Assembly: GCA_025934375.1 (NCBI GenBank)
Contig: JAICYD010000066.1
Span: 1 to 38,708, forward strand
DNA from: Streptosporangiaceae bacterium
GTDB lineage: Bacteria > Actinomycetota > Actinomycetes > Streptosporangiales > Streptosporangiaceae
Length of the DNA stretch: 38,708 nt
Reading direction: 5' to 3'
Shown: one piece after another, positions 7,659 through 15,644 of the stretch
Layout: each line of letters begins with the position of its first letter
How positions within the stretch are numbered: the first letter of the stretch is position 1
Program-made: the position numbers and the translations under genes
The notes under the pieces: model-generated
The model's input: only the letters and a program-made list of their open reading frames with translations
Database searches by the model: none
Told to the model about the DNA's origin: nothing

Positions 7659-8669
7659 GTGGCTGGCGGCAACCCGGTCGTCGACGTCCACACGCACTAC
7701 GTCCCGAAAGGATGGCCGGACCTCGGCCCGGGGACGCCTAGCTTGCGAATCGAGACCGAGGCCGACGCGGTCATCATGCTGGGCGGCCGGGAATTCCGCC
7801 GGATCCAGGCGGACTGCTGGGACGCGGGGACCCGGCTCGCCGACATGGACTCCGACGGCATCGGCGCGCAGGTGGTGTCGCCGACTCCGGTGTTCTTCAG
7901 CTACGCGGCCGACGTCACGCAGGCGGTCCGCATCGCGCGGATCATGAACGACCTCGCCCTGGAGATCTGCGCGCCGTCGCCCGGCCGGCTGCTGCCGATG
8001 TGCCAGGTGCCGTTGCAGGACCCGGACGCGGCGTGCGCGGAGCTTGACCGCTGCATGGCCGCCGGCCACGTGGGCGTGGAGATCGGCAACCACGTCGGCG
8101 ACAGCGACCTGGACGCCGCCGGCGTGGTGACGTTCCTCCAGCATGCGGGCGGCCTCGGCGCGCCGGTGTTCGTGCACCCGTGGGACATGCCGGGCTCGCC
8201 GCGGCTGGACCGGTGGATGGCGCAGTGGCTGGTCGGCATGCCAGCCGAGACGCACCTGTCGCTGCTGGCCATGATCTGTGGCGGCGTCTTCGACCGGGTG
8301 CCGGAGGCCTTGCGGATCTGCTTCGCGCACGGCGGCGGGTCATTCGCGTTCTGGCTGGGCCGGATGGAGAACGCCTGGCACAAGCGGCACGACGTCATCG
8401 GCACGTCCCAGTGCCCGCCGAGCCACTACATCGGCCGGTTCTTCGTCGACTCGGTGGTCTTCGACGAGCGGGCGCTGCGGCTGCTGGTAGACACGGTGGG
8501 CAGCGACCGGGTCGTGGTGGGCAGCGACTACCCGTACCCGCTGGGCGAGCGCCCGGCCGCTGGCCTGGTCCGCAAGGCGAGCTTCCTGGACGAGGCGACG
8601 CGGGAGAAGATCCTCGCCGGGAACGCGCGGGCCTTCCTGGGCCGGAATGCACCCCAGGACGCCGGATGA
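7659..8669 (+). CDS. nbaD: 2-amino-3-carboxymuconate-6-semialdehyde decarboxylase (ACMSD), amidohydrolase family
   Basis: Zinc-dependent decarboxylase that takes the HAAO product away from quinolinate and towards 2-aminomuconate. Metal and catalytic residues are all in place: H11 and H13 (VDVHTHYVPKGWPD), H173 (FVHPWDM), H224 (CFAHGGGSFAFWLGR) and D290 (VVGSDYPYPLGE). The ACMSD-specific segments FVDSVVFDERALRLLVDTVG and the terminal GNARAFLG support the call over other amidohydrolases. GTG 7659 is chosen: it lies 5 bases after the HAAO stop with AAGGG before it, and protein homology starts immediately after. The stop overlaps the kynureninase ATG (ATGA). Confidence 0.94.
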   Translation: MAGGNPVVDVHTHYVPKGWPDLGPGTPSLRIETEADAVIMLGGREFRRIQADCWDAGTRLADMDSDGIGAQVVSPTPVFFSYAADVTQAVRIARIMNDLALEICAPSPGRLLPMCQVPLQDPDAACAELDRCMAAGHVGVEIGNHVGDSDLDAAGVVTFLQHAGGLGAPVFVHPWDMPGSPRLDRWMAQWLVGMPAETHLSLLAMICGGVFDRVPEALRICFAHGGGSFAFWLGRMENAWHKRHDVIGTSQCPPSHYIGRFFVDSVVFDERALRLLVDTVGSDRVVVGSDYPYPLGERPAAGLVRKASFLDEATREKILAGNARAFLGRNAPQDAG

Positions 8670-9997
8670 CCACCATCACCGTCGCCGAGCGGCGGGCGCT
8701 CGACCTCGACGCCGCCGACCCGCTGCCGGCCCAGCGCGCGCGGTTCCACGTCCCGCCCTACGAGTCGGGCGAGATGGCCTACCTCGCGGGCAACTCCCTC
8801 GGTCTGCAGCCGAAGGCGCTGCGCGGCCGGCTCGGCGCCGAGCTCGATGACTGGGCGCGGCTGGGCGTCGAGGGGCACCTGGAGGCGCAGCGGCCGTGGC
8901 TGTCCTACCACGAGCTGCTCCGCGAGCCGGCCGCGCGGCTGGTCGGCGCCCAGCCGGAGGAGGTGGTCGTGATGAACTCGCTGACGGTCAACCTCCACCT
9001 GCTGATGGTGAGCTTCTACCGGCCGACGCCCCAGCGGCACGCGATCCTCATCGAAGACAGCGCGTTCCCGTCCGACAGCTACGCGGTGCGCAGCCAGGCC
9101 GCCTTCCACGGGTATGACCCCGATGAAGCGGTCATCCGGCTGGCGCCCCGGCGCGGCGAGGCGGTGCTGCGCACCGAGGACGTGGTGGACTTCCTGCGCG
9201 CGGACGGGCACACCGTCGCCTTGGTCTTGCTCGGCGCGGTGAACTACTACACCGGCGAGCTGTTCGACATGGAGGCGATCACGGCGGCCGGGCATGAGGC
9301 GGGCGCGATCGTCGGCTGGGATCTTGCGCACGCCGCGGGCAACGTCCCGCTCTCCCTGCACGCGGCCGGGGCGGACTGGGCCGCATGGTGCTCCTACAAG
9401 TACCTCAACGCCGGGCCAGGGTCGCTGGCCGGCGCGTTCGTCCACGAAAGGCACCTAGCCAACCGAAGGCTGGCGAAGTTCGCCGGCTGGTGGTCGACCG
9501 AGGCCGGTACCCGGTTCCAGATGGCCCCCGCGGTGACCCCGGTCGACACCGCCGACTCCTGGCAGCTTTCCAACCCGCCGATCCTCGCGATGGCGCCCGT
9601 GCTGGTGTCGCTGGAGATTTTCGACGAGGCGGGGATGGCGGCGCTGCGCGCCAAGAGCATGCGGCTCACCGGCTACCTGGAGGAACTGCTCGACGAGGCG
9701 TGCGCCAAGCGGGCGGGCGTGAGCGTGATCACGCCCAGGGACCCGCGGCGGCGGGGCGCGCAGCTGTCGGTGCGGATAGCGGACCGCGACGTCGGCCCGC
9801 TCACGGGGCGGCTGAGGCACGACTTCGGCGTGATCGCCGACGCCCGCCGGCCGGACGTGATCCGGCTGGCGCCCGCGCCCCTGTACAACACCTTCCACGA
9901 CTGCTGGCGGGCGGCGACCGCGCTCGAAGCCCTGCTCGACGGTCCGGCCACGGGACTCGACGGCGTCGCGACGAGGCTCGATGGCGGTGCTCGATGA
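8666..9997 (+). CDS. kynU: Kynureninase
   Basis: PLP-dependent hydrolase that splits (3-hydroxy)kynurenine into (3-hydroxy)anthranilate and alanine. 443 residues. The cofactor lysine is K245 in WCSYKYLNAGPGSLAGAFVHE, the PLP-binding Asp is D219 in GWDLAHAAGN, and AYLAGNSLGLQP and MNSLTVNLHLLMVSFYRPT are family hallmarks. The start ATG 8666 forms an ATGA overlap with ACMSD and the stop forms another with the monooxygenase gene. The 16-residue tail after EALLDG is low-complexity. The upstream in-frame extension to 8180 lies within ACMSD and is not used. Confidence 0.96.
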   Translation: MTTITVAERRALDLDAADPLPAQRARFHVPPYESGEMAYLAGNSLGLQPKALRGRLGAELDDWARLGVEGHLEAQRPWLSYHELLREPAARLVGAQPEEVVVMNSLTVNLHLLMVSFYRPTPQRHAILIEDSAFPSDSYAVRSQAAFHGYDPDEAVIRLAPRRGEAVLRTEDVVDFLRADGHTVALVLLGAVNYYTGELFDMEAITAAGHEAGAIVGWDLAHAAGNVPLSLHAAGADWAAWCSYKYLNAGPGSLAGAFVHERHLANRRLAKFAGWWSTEAGTRFQMAPAVTPVDTADSWQLSNPPILAMAPVLVSLEIFDEAGMAALRAKSMRLTGYLEELLDEACAKRAGVSVITPRDPRRRGAQLSVRIADRDVGPLTGRLRHDFGVIADARRPDVIRLAPAPLYNTFHDCWRAATALEALLDGPATGLDGVATRLDGGAR

Positions 9998-11358
9998 CCG
10001 GGCGGGTGGCCATCGTCGGCGCGGGCCTGGCCGGGTGCCTGCTCGCCACGCTCCTTGCCCGGCGGGGCATCGAGGTGACGCTGTTCGAGCGCCGGGAAGA
10101 TCCCCGGGTCACCGGGCCCGAGCGCGGCCGCTCGATCAACCTGGCCATCTCGGCCCGCGGCCTGGAGGCGCTCGGCCAGGTCGGGCTGCGCGAGCTGGCG
10201 CTCTCGCGCGCGCTGCCGATGCACGGGCGAATGGTGCACGGCCGCACCGGGCAGCCGGGCTTCCGCCCCTACAGCGCGGACGGGAAGCACGCGATCAACT
10301 CGATCAGCCGCGCCGAGCTCAACCTGGCCCTGCTGGAGGTCGCCGAGCGAACCCCAGGGGTGAGGGCCCGTTTCGACCATCGGCTCCGGGAACTTGACAT
10401 GGCGACCGGCAGGCTGACCTTCGAGACGGCAGGCGGGGAGCAGCGCGTCCCGGCCGACATCGTGCTGGCGGCGGACGGCGCCTACAGCGCCGCCCGGCGC
10501 GCGGTGACCTTCCGGCCGGGCTTCACGTTCAGCCAGGACTACCTCGAGCACGGGTACCGGGAACTCACCATCCCGCCCCGTAACGGAACCTTCGCCCTCG
10601 ACCCCGACGCACTGCACATCTGGCCGCGGGGCACGTCGATGATGATCGCGCTGCCGAACCTGGACCGCTCCTTCACCTGCACGCTGTTCTGGACGGCCGG
10701 GGAGTTCGCCGCGCTCACGGCCCCGCCGCAGATCCGCGCGCACTTCGCTGAGCACTATCCGGACGTCGCCGGCCTGATCCCGGACCTGGCCGATGACTAC
10801 CAGCACAATCCCGTCGGCTCGCTGGCCACGATCCGCTGCTGGCCGTGGGTGCATCACGGGGACGGCGGCACGCTGGCGCTGGTGGGGGACGCGGCGCACG
10901 CGATCGTGCCGTTCTTCGGCCAGGGTGCCAACTGCGCGCTGGAGGACTGCATCGAGATTGACCGCTGCCTCACTGAGGCCGGAGGCGACTGGCGGGCGGC
11001 GCTGGAGCGCTACGAGCGCCGCCGCAAGGCCAACTGCGACGCCATCGCCGACATGGCCCTGGACAACTTCATCGAGATGCGGGACCGGGTCAATTCCCGG
11101 GTATTCCAGGCCCAGGTCGCAGCGCGGCATTTCCTGGAGCGGCGGCTGCCCGGCCGCTATGTCTCGCGGTATGAGCTGGTCTCCTTCACCACGATGCCGT
11201 ACGCGCGGATCCCGGACCGGATGCGCCGCCAGGACCGCGCGACCGCGCTGGTCGCGACGGGCGTGGCGGGGCTGCTGGCGGCCGCCGCGCGGCAGTGTTT
11301 TCCAAGGAGGCACGGCCTTACCCGGAGGAACAGCCTGACACGGAGGAATGGCCGATGA
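9994..11358 (+). CDS. kmo: Kynurenine 3-monooxygenase
   Basis: FAD- and NADPH-dependent hydroxylase that converts kynurenine to 3-hydroxykynurenine. The N-terminal dinucleotide fold has GAGLAG at 9-14. The second FAD motif is LVGDAAHAIVPFFGQGANCALEDC, and GRSINLAISARGLEAL is characteristic of the kynurenine subgroup. 454 residues. The start overlaps the kynureninase stop as ATGA. The C-terminal end is hydrophobic then basic (ALVATGVAGLLAAAARQCFPRR), reminiscent of the membrane-contacting tail of eukaryotic enzymes. It ends in a short direct repeat (LTRRN twice) that coincides with the ribosome binding region for the next gene. Confidence 0.95.
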   Translation: MTGRVAIVGAGLAGCLLATLLARRGIEVTLFERREDPRVTGPERGRSINLAISARGLEALGQVGLRELALSRALPMHGRMVHGRTGQPGFRPYSADGKHAINSISRAELNLALLEVAERTPGVRARFDHRLRELDMATGRLTFETAGGEQRVPADIVLAADGAYSAARRAVTFRPGFTFSQDYLEHGYRELTIPPRNGTFALDPDALHIWPRGTSMMIALPNLDRSFTCTLFWTAGEFAALTAPPQIRAHFAEHYPDVAGLIPDLADDYQHNPVGSLATIRCWPWVHHGDGGTLALVGDAAHAIVPFFGQGANCALEDCIEIDRCLTEAGGDWRAALERYERRRKANCDAIADMALDNFIEMRDRVNSRVFQAQVAARHFLERRLPGRYVSRYELVSFTTMPYARIPDRMRRQDRATALVATGVAGLLAAAARQCFPRRHGLTRRNSLTRRNGR

Positions 11359-12122
11359 CCTCAGCGGGGAATCTCACCTATGACAGGTACCTGCGACTCG
11401 ATGACCTGCTGGCGTGCCAGCACCCGCTGACCGATTCCCACGACGAGCTGCTCTTCGTGATCATCCACCAGGCCTATGAGCTGTGGTTCAAGCAGATCCT
11501 GCACGAGGCGGCGCAGTTGCAGCAGCGCCTGGAGGACGGCGACAGCGCCGGCTCGCTGGCCACCGCGCGGCGCGTCGCCAAGATCCTCAAGACGGTCGTC
11601 GGTCAGTTCGACATCCTGGAGACGATGACGCCCGCGCAGTTCGCCAGCTTCCGCCCGGAGCTGGGGAGCTCCAGCGGCTTTCAGTCCAGCCAGTTCCGGT
11701 ATATCGAGGCGGTGGTCGGCCGCCGCGATTTCGCCGTGGCGGTCATCGACCCGGCCCTCCAAGCCATCATGGGACGGCGGCCGGTCTTCGCCTCGCTGCT
11801 GCGCTACCTGCGGGTGGCCGGGTTCCCGGTGCCCGATGAGGTCCTGGACCAGGACCCGCGCTCGGCCTGGGTGAGCAATGACCGCGTCCAGGCGCTGCTG
11901 GCCGAGGCCTACGCCGGGTCAGGCGATCCGGCCGAGGTCTGCGAGGCCCTCGTGGACATCGACGAGGGCATCCAGGAGTGGCGGTACCGGCACGTCAAGA
12001 TGGTCGAGCGGATCATCGGCGCGAAGACCGGCACCGGCGGCTCAGCGGGCGCGGCGTACTTGCGCGGCACGCTGTTCCGCCCCGCCTTCCCGGACCTGTG
12101 GGAGGTCCGCTCCCGGGCCTAG
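11355..12122 (+). CDS. kynA: Tryptophan 2,3-dioxygenase
   Basis: Heme dioxygenase that opens the indole ring of L-tryptophan to N-formylkynurenine. 255 residues, the normal bacterial length. The proximal heme ligand is H213 in RYRHVKMVERIIGAKTGTGG, the distal substrate-pocket His is H38 in LLFVIIHQAYELWFKQ, and R115 lies in GFQSSQFRYIE. ATG 11355 overlaps the monooxygenase stop (ATGA), with GGAGG 8 bases upstream. The in-frame ATG at 11295 is inside the monooxygenase gene and would add an unrelated 20 residues. It is the last gene of the operon although it catalyses the first pathway step. No formamidase gene (kynB) is adjacent. Confidence 0.97.
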   Translation: MTSAGNLTYDRYLRLDDLLACQHPLTDSHDELLFVIIHQAYELWFKQILHEAAQLQQRLEDGDSAGSLATARRVAKILKTVVGQFDILETMTPAQFASFRPELGSSSGFQSSQFRYIEAVVGRRDFAVAVIDPALQAIMGRRPVFASLLRYLRVAGFPVPDEVLDQDPRSAWVSNDRVQALLAEAYAGSGDPAEVCEALVDIDEGIQEWRYRHVKMVERIIGAKTGTGGSAGAAYLRGTLFRPAFPDLWEVRSRA

Positions 12123-12141
12123 GCTCCCGGGCACGGAAAAG

Positions 12142-12176
12142 CCCGCTGGCGGCAGCTTGTGGCTGCCGCCAGCGGG
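12142..12176 (-). terminator. Strong hairpin terminator between convergent genes
   Basis: A perfect 15-bp stem (CCCGCTGGCGGCAGC at 12142-12156, its complement at 12162-12176) has a 5-base loop. On the minus strand the stem is followed by CTTTTCC, so it is a canonical rho-independent terminator for the xylanase gene. On the plus strand no T-run follows, though the stem is strong enough to also stop or stabilise the kynurenine operon transcript. Confidence 0.85.
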
Positions 12177-12203
12177 ACGGACCGAGGTTATGTCGTTGTG
12201 GAC

Positions 12204-14168
12204 TTAACTACATGCGGTGCCGTTGACGGAGAAGCTCGTCGGGCTGGCGTCGTTGCTGGTGAACGTGCCCTGGAAGCCGTCGGTGATGCTGGAGCCAGCC
12301 GGGATGGTGCCGTTGTAGCTGGCGTTGGTGAGGGTCGCGTTCTCGCCGCTCATGGAGAAGCCACCGTTGAAGTTGTTGGTGACCTTCTGGTCGCCCGGGA
12401 AGGTGAAGGTCAGCGACCAGCCGTTGATCGCGGACGTCCCGGTGTTGGCGATGACCACCTGGGCGGTGAAGTTACCGGGCCACTCGCTGTTCCTGGTGTA
12501 GGTGACGTGGCAGGTGCCGCCGGTGTTCCCGCCGCTGATCGTCCAGGTGAAGCTGGCCGACCCGGTCGCCCCGGTGCCGTCGCGCGCGGTGACGGTCACG
12601 TTGGAGGTCGCGGCGGCGGTGGGCGTGCCGGAGATCAGGCCGGAGGAGCTGATGGTCAGCCCGGCAGGCAGACCGGTCGCGGAGAACGTCAGGGTCTGCC
12701 CGGCCGCCGAGTCAGTCGCCGAGACCTGCAGGCTGGCCGCGGTGCCGACCGTGCCGGTGCGAGCACCGGGGTTGGTCACCGTTACCGTGTTGCCGGTGCC
12801 GCCGTTGATCGTGAACGTGAAGCTGGCCGTCCCGGACGCCCCGGTGCCGTCCGTCGCGGTGACGGTGACGTTGGAGGTGCTGTTGGCGGTCGGGGTGCCG
12901 GAGATGAGGCCGGAGGAACTGATCGCGAGCCCGGCTGGCAGCCCGGTCGCGGTCCAGGTGAGGGTCTGCCCGGCCGCGGAGTCGGTGGCCGACAGCTGCA
13001 GGCTAACCGGGGTGCCGACCGTGCCGGTGCGAGCTCCCGGGTTGGTCACCGTCACCGTGTTGCCGGCCGTCGCGCCGAGCGCGGTCTGCACCGCGGTGAA
13101 GGCGGGCTTGGGGTTGTAGCTCTGGTCGAACATGGTGGCGGCGCCCTGGCCGGAGAACGCCCCGGGAACCCAGGAGTCGGCGTCGCCGATGGCCCACTGA
13201 GTCACGCCGACGCACCGGGTGACGCCCAGGCACGCCTTGACCGCGTTGGAGAAGTCAGTGGCCTGCTGCTGCAGGCCGGCGTTGCTCGGTGGAAGCGACG
13301 TGAAGCGGTCGTCGAGCTCGGTGACCGCTACGTCCAGGCCGAGGTTGGCGAACCGCTGCATGTTGGCCTGCATGCCCGAGGGGTTCTGGCCCTCGATGAA
13401 GTGGGACTCGAAGCCGATGCCGTTGAGCGGCGCGCCCTGCTGGAGCAACGACTGCGCGAGGCTGAACATCGCGTTGCTCTTCGCGTTCATGCCCTCGATG
13501 TTGTAGTCGTTGATGTACAGCTTGGCGGCCGGGTCGGCGGCGTGCGCGGTCTTCAGGGCGTCGGCGATATAGCCGATGCCCATGGCGTTGAAGAACGCGT
13601 CCGCGCGGGGGGTGGCGTTGGCGTCATCGTTGAACGGCTCGTTGACCACGTCCCACGCGTAGCACTCGCCCTTGTATGCGTTGACCTCGTTGGTGATGTG
13701 GTTCTCCATCGCCCCCTGTACCTGGTTAGACGGCAGGGAGGACACCCACGAGGGAAGCTGGCTGTGCCAGACCAGGTTGTGGCAGCGCACCCGCTCGTTG
13801 TGGGCGACGGCGTAGTTGACGATGTTCTGGCCGGGGGTGAAGTTGAAGGTCGTCTGGGACGGCTGGGTGGTGTCCCACTTCATCTCGTTGCCCGGCGTGA
13901 GCATGTTGAACTGCTGCGCCTGGAGCTGGGTCACGGTCGTGTTGTTCAGCAGGTCCCCGGTCATGTCACTGCCGAAGTACCGGTTGCCGTTCGCCGCGGC
14001 GAGCGTCTTCAGGGGCGTGCCGGGCGCCAGCGCGGCCTGCGCTATGCCTCCGGTCGCCATGGTTGCTATGGCTGCCGTAGTCGCGGTTACGGCCGCCCCG
14101 GCGGCGAACAACCGCCGCGCGCGGCCAGCGGTTCTGGCCGTGTCGCGCGCCGGGCGGGATTGCCACAT
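12204..14168 (-). CDS. Secreted endo-1,4-beta-xylanase, GH10 with two Ig-like linker repeats and CBM2
   Basis: Extracellular xylan-degrading enzyme. From the chosen start there is a Tat/Sec-like signal (basic N-terminus, then a hydrophobic stretch ending IAQA, cut near residue 45). The GH10 barrel spans about 46-363, with acid/base E177 in WDVVNEPF and nucleophile E284 in VAVTELDDR. Two 90-residue putative-Ig repeats (NTVTVTNPGARTGTVGT) follow at 370-549, and a cellulose/xylan-binding CBM2 at 552-654 (TCHVTYTRNSEWPGNFTAQV, INGWSLTFTFPG). ATG 14168 has AGGAGG 9 bases upstream; ATG 14174 has only 3. Two Cys (C in VRCHNL and in GECYAWD) and the pair in ACLGVTRC may form disulfides. An operator-like inverted repeat lies upstream. 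Confidence 0.95.
   Translation of the reverse strand: MWQSRPARDTARTAGRARRLFAAGAAVTATTAAIATMATGGIAQAALAPGTPLKTLAAANGNRYFGSDMTGDLLNNTTVTQLQAQQFNMLTPGNEMKWDTTQPSQTTFNFTPGQNIVNYAVAHNERVRCHNLVWHSQLPSWVSSLPSNQVQGAMENHITNEVNAYKGECYAWDVVNEPFNDDANATPRADAFFNAMGIGYIADALKTAHAADPAAKLYINDYNIEGMNAKSNAMFSLAQSLLQQGAPLNGIGFESHFIEGQNPSGMQANMQRFANLGLDVAVTELDDRFTSLPPSNAGLQQQATDFSNAVKACLGVTRCVGVTQWAIGDADSWVPGAFSGQGAATMFDQSYNPKPAFTAVQTALGATAGNTVTVTNPGARTGTVGTPVSLQLSATDSAAGQTLTWTATGLPAGLAISSSGLISGTPTANSTSNVTVTATDGTGASGTASFTFTINGGTGNTVTVTNPGARTGTVGTAASLQVSATDSAAGQTLTFSATGLPAGLTISSSGLISGTPTAAATSNVTVTARDGTGATGSASFTWTISGGNTGGTCHVTYTRNSEWPGNFTAQVVIANTGTSAINGWSLTFTFPGDQKVTNNFNGGFSMSGENATLTNASYNGTIPAGSSITDGFQGTFTSNDASPTSFSVNGTACS
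12522..13061 (-). repeat. Tandem 270-base repeat inside the xylanase gene (two Ig-like domains)
   Basis: Two adjacent 270-base units, 12792-13061 and 12522-12791, encode near-identical 90-residue domains that both begin NTVTVTNPGARTGTVGT and share GLPAGL.ISSSGLISGTPTA. The high identity at nucleotide level suggests a recent duplication or ongoing gene conversion of the linker domain. Confidence 0.9.
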
Positions 14169-14194
14169 CTTCATGACCCTCCTCGTCATCGAAA

Positions 14195-14217
14195 GTTATC
14201 GGAAAATTTGCGATAAC
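14195..14217. promoter_or_regulatory. Operator-like inverted repeat upstream of the xylanase gene
   Basis: GTTATCG (14195-14201) and CGATAAC (14211-14217) form a perfect 7-base inverted repeat around an A/T-rich 9-base spacer, 27 bases upstream of the xylanase ATG. The adjoining CGAAAG recalls the GAAA/TTTC-type elements known before actinomycete xylanase genes, bound by LacI- or ROK-family sugar repressors. No such regulator is encoded beside it. Confidence 0.5.
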
Positions 14218-14354
14218 TGGATGAAGTGAAGATCACCGCCCAGTCGGCTTGCAAGGGCCCGGGCTATTTGCCCCGGATATCGCGGTTTTGGCCGTGAAAC
14301 TTCCACGCTCACGGCGGCCGGCGGCCGGGACCACCTCTTGTCGGGAGCGGCAGC

Positions 14355-14930
14355 TCAGGCGGGGCGTTCGACGGCGCGCAGGTGGCGGTCGACGGCGCTG
14401 GTGACGCGCTCGGTGTCGCCGGTGGCGAGCAGGTCCAGGAGCGCGCCGCGCAAGACGGCGAGCAGCAGCGTCCGCTCGTCCCGCGCGGCTGGCGCCGCCT
14501 GGTCATCCGGTTCGGCCGGGGCGGCCTGGCGCTCGGCGAGCAGGTCAAGCCAGTCGCGGACCGTGTCGCGGCCGAAGTCGGCCCACGGGCCCGGCTCGCC
14601 GAGCAGCGAGCGGGCGTATCCCTCGACCCACAGCGACAGCAGGGCGCGGTGCGCCGGATCGGCGAGCCACGCCCAGACGTCGCGGCCGGCGGCGGCGAGG
14701 CCGTGATGCTCGTCGCGCAGCTTCGCTAGATACCGCAGTTCCTCCTCCCGCGCCCGGGCGAGCAGCGCGCGGGTGAGCTCCTCCTTGGACCCGAACAGGA
14801 AGAGCAGGACCCGCGGGCTGGACCCGACCTGCCGGGCGAGCGGGCGCAGCGACATGTCGGCCAGCCCGTTGCGCAGGACGTACTGGTAGGCGGCTTCCAG
14901 CAGTTCCTGCTTGCGCGCGGAGTCGGTCAC
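14355..14930 (-). CDS. TetR/AcrR-family transcriptional regulator
   Basis: 191 residues. The N-terminal helix-turn-helix (ELLEAAYQYVLRNGLADMSLRPLARQVGSSPRVLLFLFGSKEEL) is typical; the recognition helix contains SSPRVLLFLF. The rest is the helical ligand-binding and dimerisation domain. The start is GTG 14930, only 12 bases after the GNAT stop, so the two genes form an operon and the regulator is probably translated from read-through. A palindrome upstream of the GNAT gene (15453-15470) is the likely operator, giving autoregulation. The inducer cannot be predicted. Confidence 0.9.
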   Translation of the reverse strand: MTDSARKQELLEAAYQYVLRNGLADMSLRPLARQVGSSPRVLLFLFGSKEELTRALLARAREEELRYLAKLRDEHHGLAAAGRDVWAWLADPAHRALLSLWVEGYARSLLGEPGPWADFGRDTVRDWLDLLAERQAAPAEPDDQAAPAARDERTLLLAVLRGALLDLLATGDTERVTSAVDRHLRAVERPA

Positions 14931-14942
14931 GGCTATTGACTC

Positions 14943-15434
14943 TCACAAGTCGAGTTCGTACACCTGGCCGATCAGGTCGGCCCCGAAGCTGTGGTGCGGC
15001 TCCTCCTCGGTGAGGGTGAACCCACGGGAGAGGTAGGTCTGCCGCGCCGCCACCAGCGGGTGGTTGGTCCATAGTTTCATCCGCTTGTAGCCGGCTCCCC
15101 GGGCGAAGCTCAGGCACTCATCGACCAGCCGCCCGCCGAGCCGGGCACCCCGGGCGCTCGGGTCGACCAGCAGGATCCGAAGCTGCGCGGTCTGCTCGTC
15201 GGCGGCGACGCAGAACACGCACCCCACCCGCCGTCCGTCCCGCTCGGCGATCCAGGCCGCCTCGCGATGGTCGTCGTGGCTGACCGCGTAGTCACCGACG
15301 ATCTTGGCCACCAGCGCCTCGAAGCTGGTGTCCCAGCCGTACTCCTCGGCGTAGATCTCGCCGTGGGCCATCACGGCCCAGCCCAGGTCTCCCGGCGCGC
15401 CCAGCCGGCGGATGGTCGTCGCTTGCGCGGGCAT
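14943..15434 (-). CDS. GNAT-family N-acetyltransferase
   Basis: 163 residues with a GNAT fold. The acetyl-CoA pyrophosphate-binding loop is RILLVDPSARGARLGGRLVDECLSFARGAGY (R/Q-x-x-G-x-G/A motif as ARGARLGG), followed by the usual beta-strand KRMKLWTNHPLVAARQTYLSRGF. The start ATG 15434 has GGGAGGCGAGA before it. It sits first in an operon with a TetR regulator and divergent from an MFS exporter, a layout common for small-molecule resistance or detoxification genes, but no substrate can be assigned. Confidence 0.9.
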   Translation of the reverse strand: MPAQATTIRRLGAPGDLGWAVMAHGEIYAEEYGWDTSFEALVAKIVGDYAVSHDDHREAAWIAERDGRRVGCVFCVAADEQTAQLRILLVDPSARGARLGGRLVDECLSFARGAGYKRMKLWTNHPLVAARQTYLSRGFTLTEEEPHHSFGADLIGQVYELDL

Positions 15435-15452
15435 TCTCGCCTCCCGTGTCTA

Positions 15453-15470
15453 CTGAAACAGTCGTTTCAG
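15453..15470. promoter_or_regulatory. Palindromic TetR-type operator upstream of the GNAT-TetR pair
   Basis: CTGAAAC-AGTC-GTTTCAG is a dyad with 7-base arms, 19-36 bases upstream of the GNAT ATG, the usual size and place for a TetR-family autoregulatory operator. A second perfect 12-base palindrome, CTGACGCGTCAG (15552-15563), lies closer to the MFS side. Confidence 0.6.
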
Positions 15471-15607
15471 TTCCACCCTAGCAGGGACGGCGGCCGACGC
15501 CACCAGGCTGCCGGGCGTCCTGAAGGCGGTGACGGTGACGATCCACGTACACTGACGCGTCAGGCGTTCCGGGATCGGTTACGCGCAGGCGGGGTTCGCG
15601 CTCGCCC

Positions 15608-15638
15608 TTGACTTCAACCGGAGTTGAGGTTCTAACCT
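15608..15638 (+). promoter_or_regulatory. MerR-type promoter (19-bp spacer) for the MFS gene
   Basis: TTGACT (15608-15613) and TAACCT (15633-15638) are separated by 19 bases, longer than the normal 17. The spacer region carries a dyad, ACTTCAAC-CGGA-GTTGAGGT, with seven of eight positions paired. Overlong spacer plus central dyad is the hallmark of promoters activated by MerR-family regulators. The -10 ends 6 bases before GTG 15645. Confidence 0.7.
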
Positions 15639-15644
15639 CACGAG

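Noticed and set aside
8180..8665. N-terminal extension of the kynureninase reading frame
   Set aside because: It lies within ACMSD in another phase; the ATGA-coupled ATG at 8666 is where kynureninase homology begins.
9673..11313. 546-codon open frame opposite the kynurenine monooxygenase gene
   Set aside because: Shadow of the well-defined FAD monooxygenase and TDO genes; composition typical of antisense GC-rich frames.
12159..14216. Long open frame (685 codons) on the plus strand opposite the xylanase gene
   Set aside because: A shadow frame: the minus-strand frame encodes complete GH10, Ig-like and CBM2 domains, while this translation is Gly/Arg/Val-rich with no family features.
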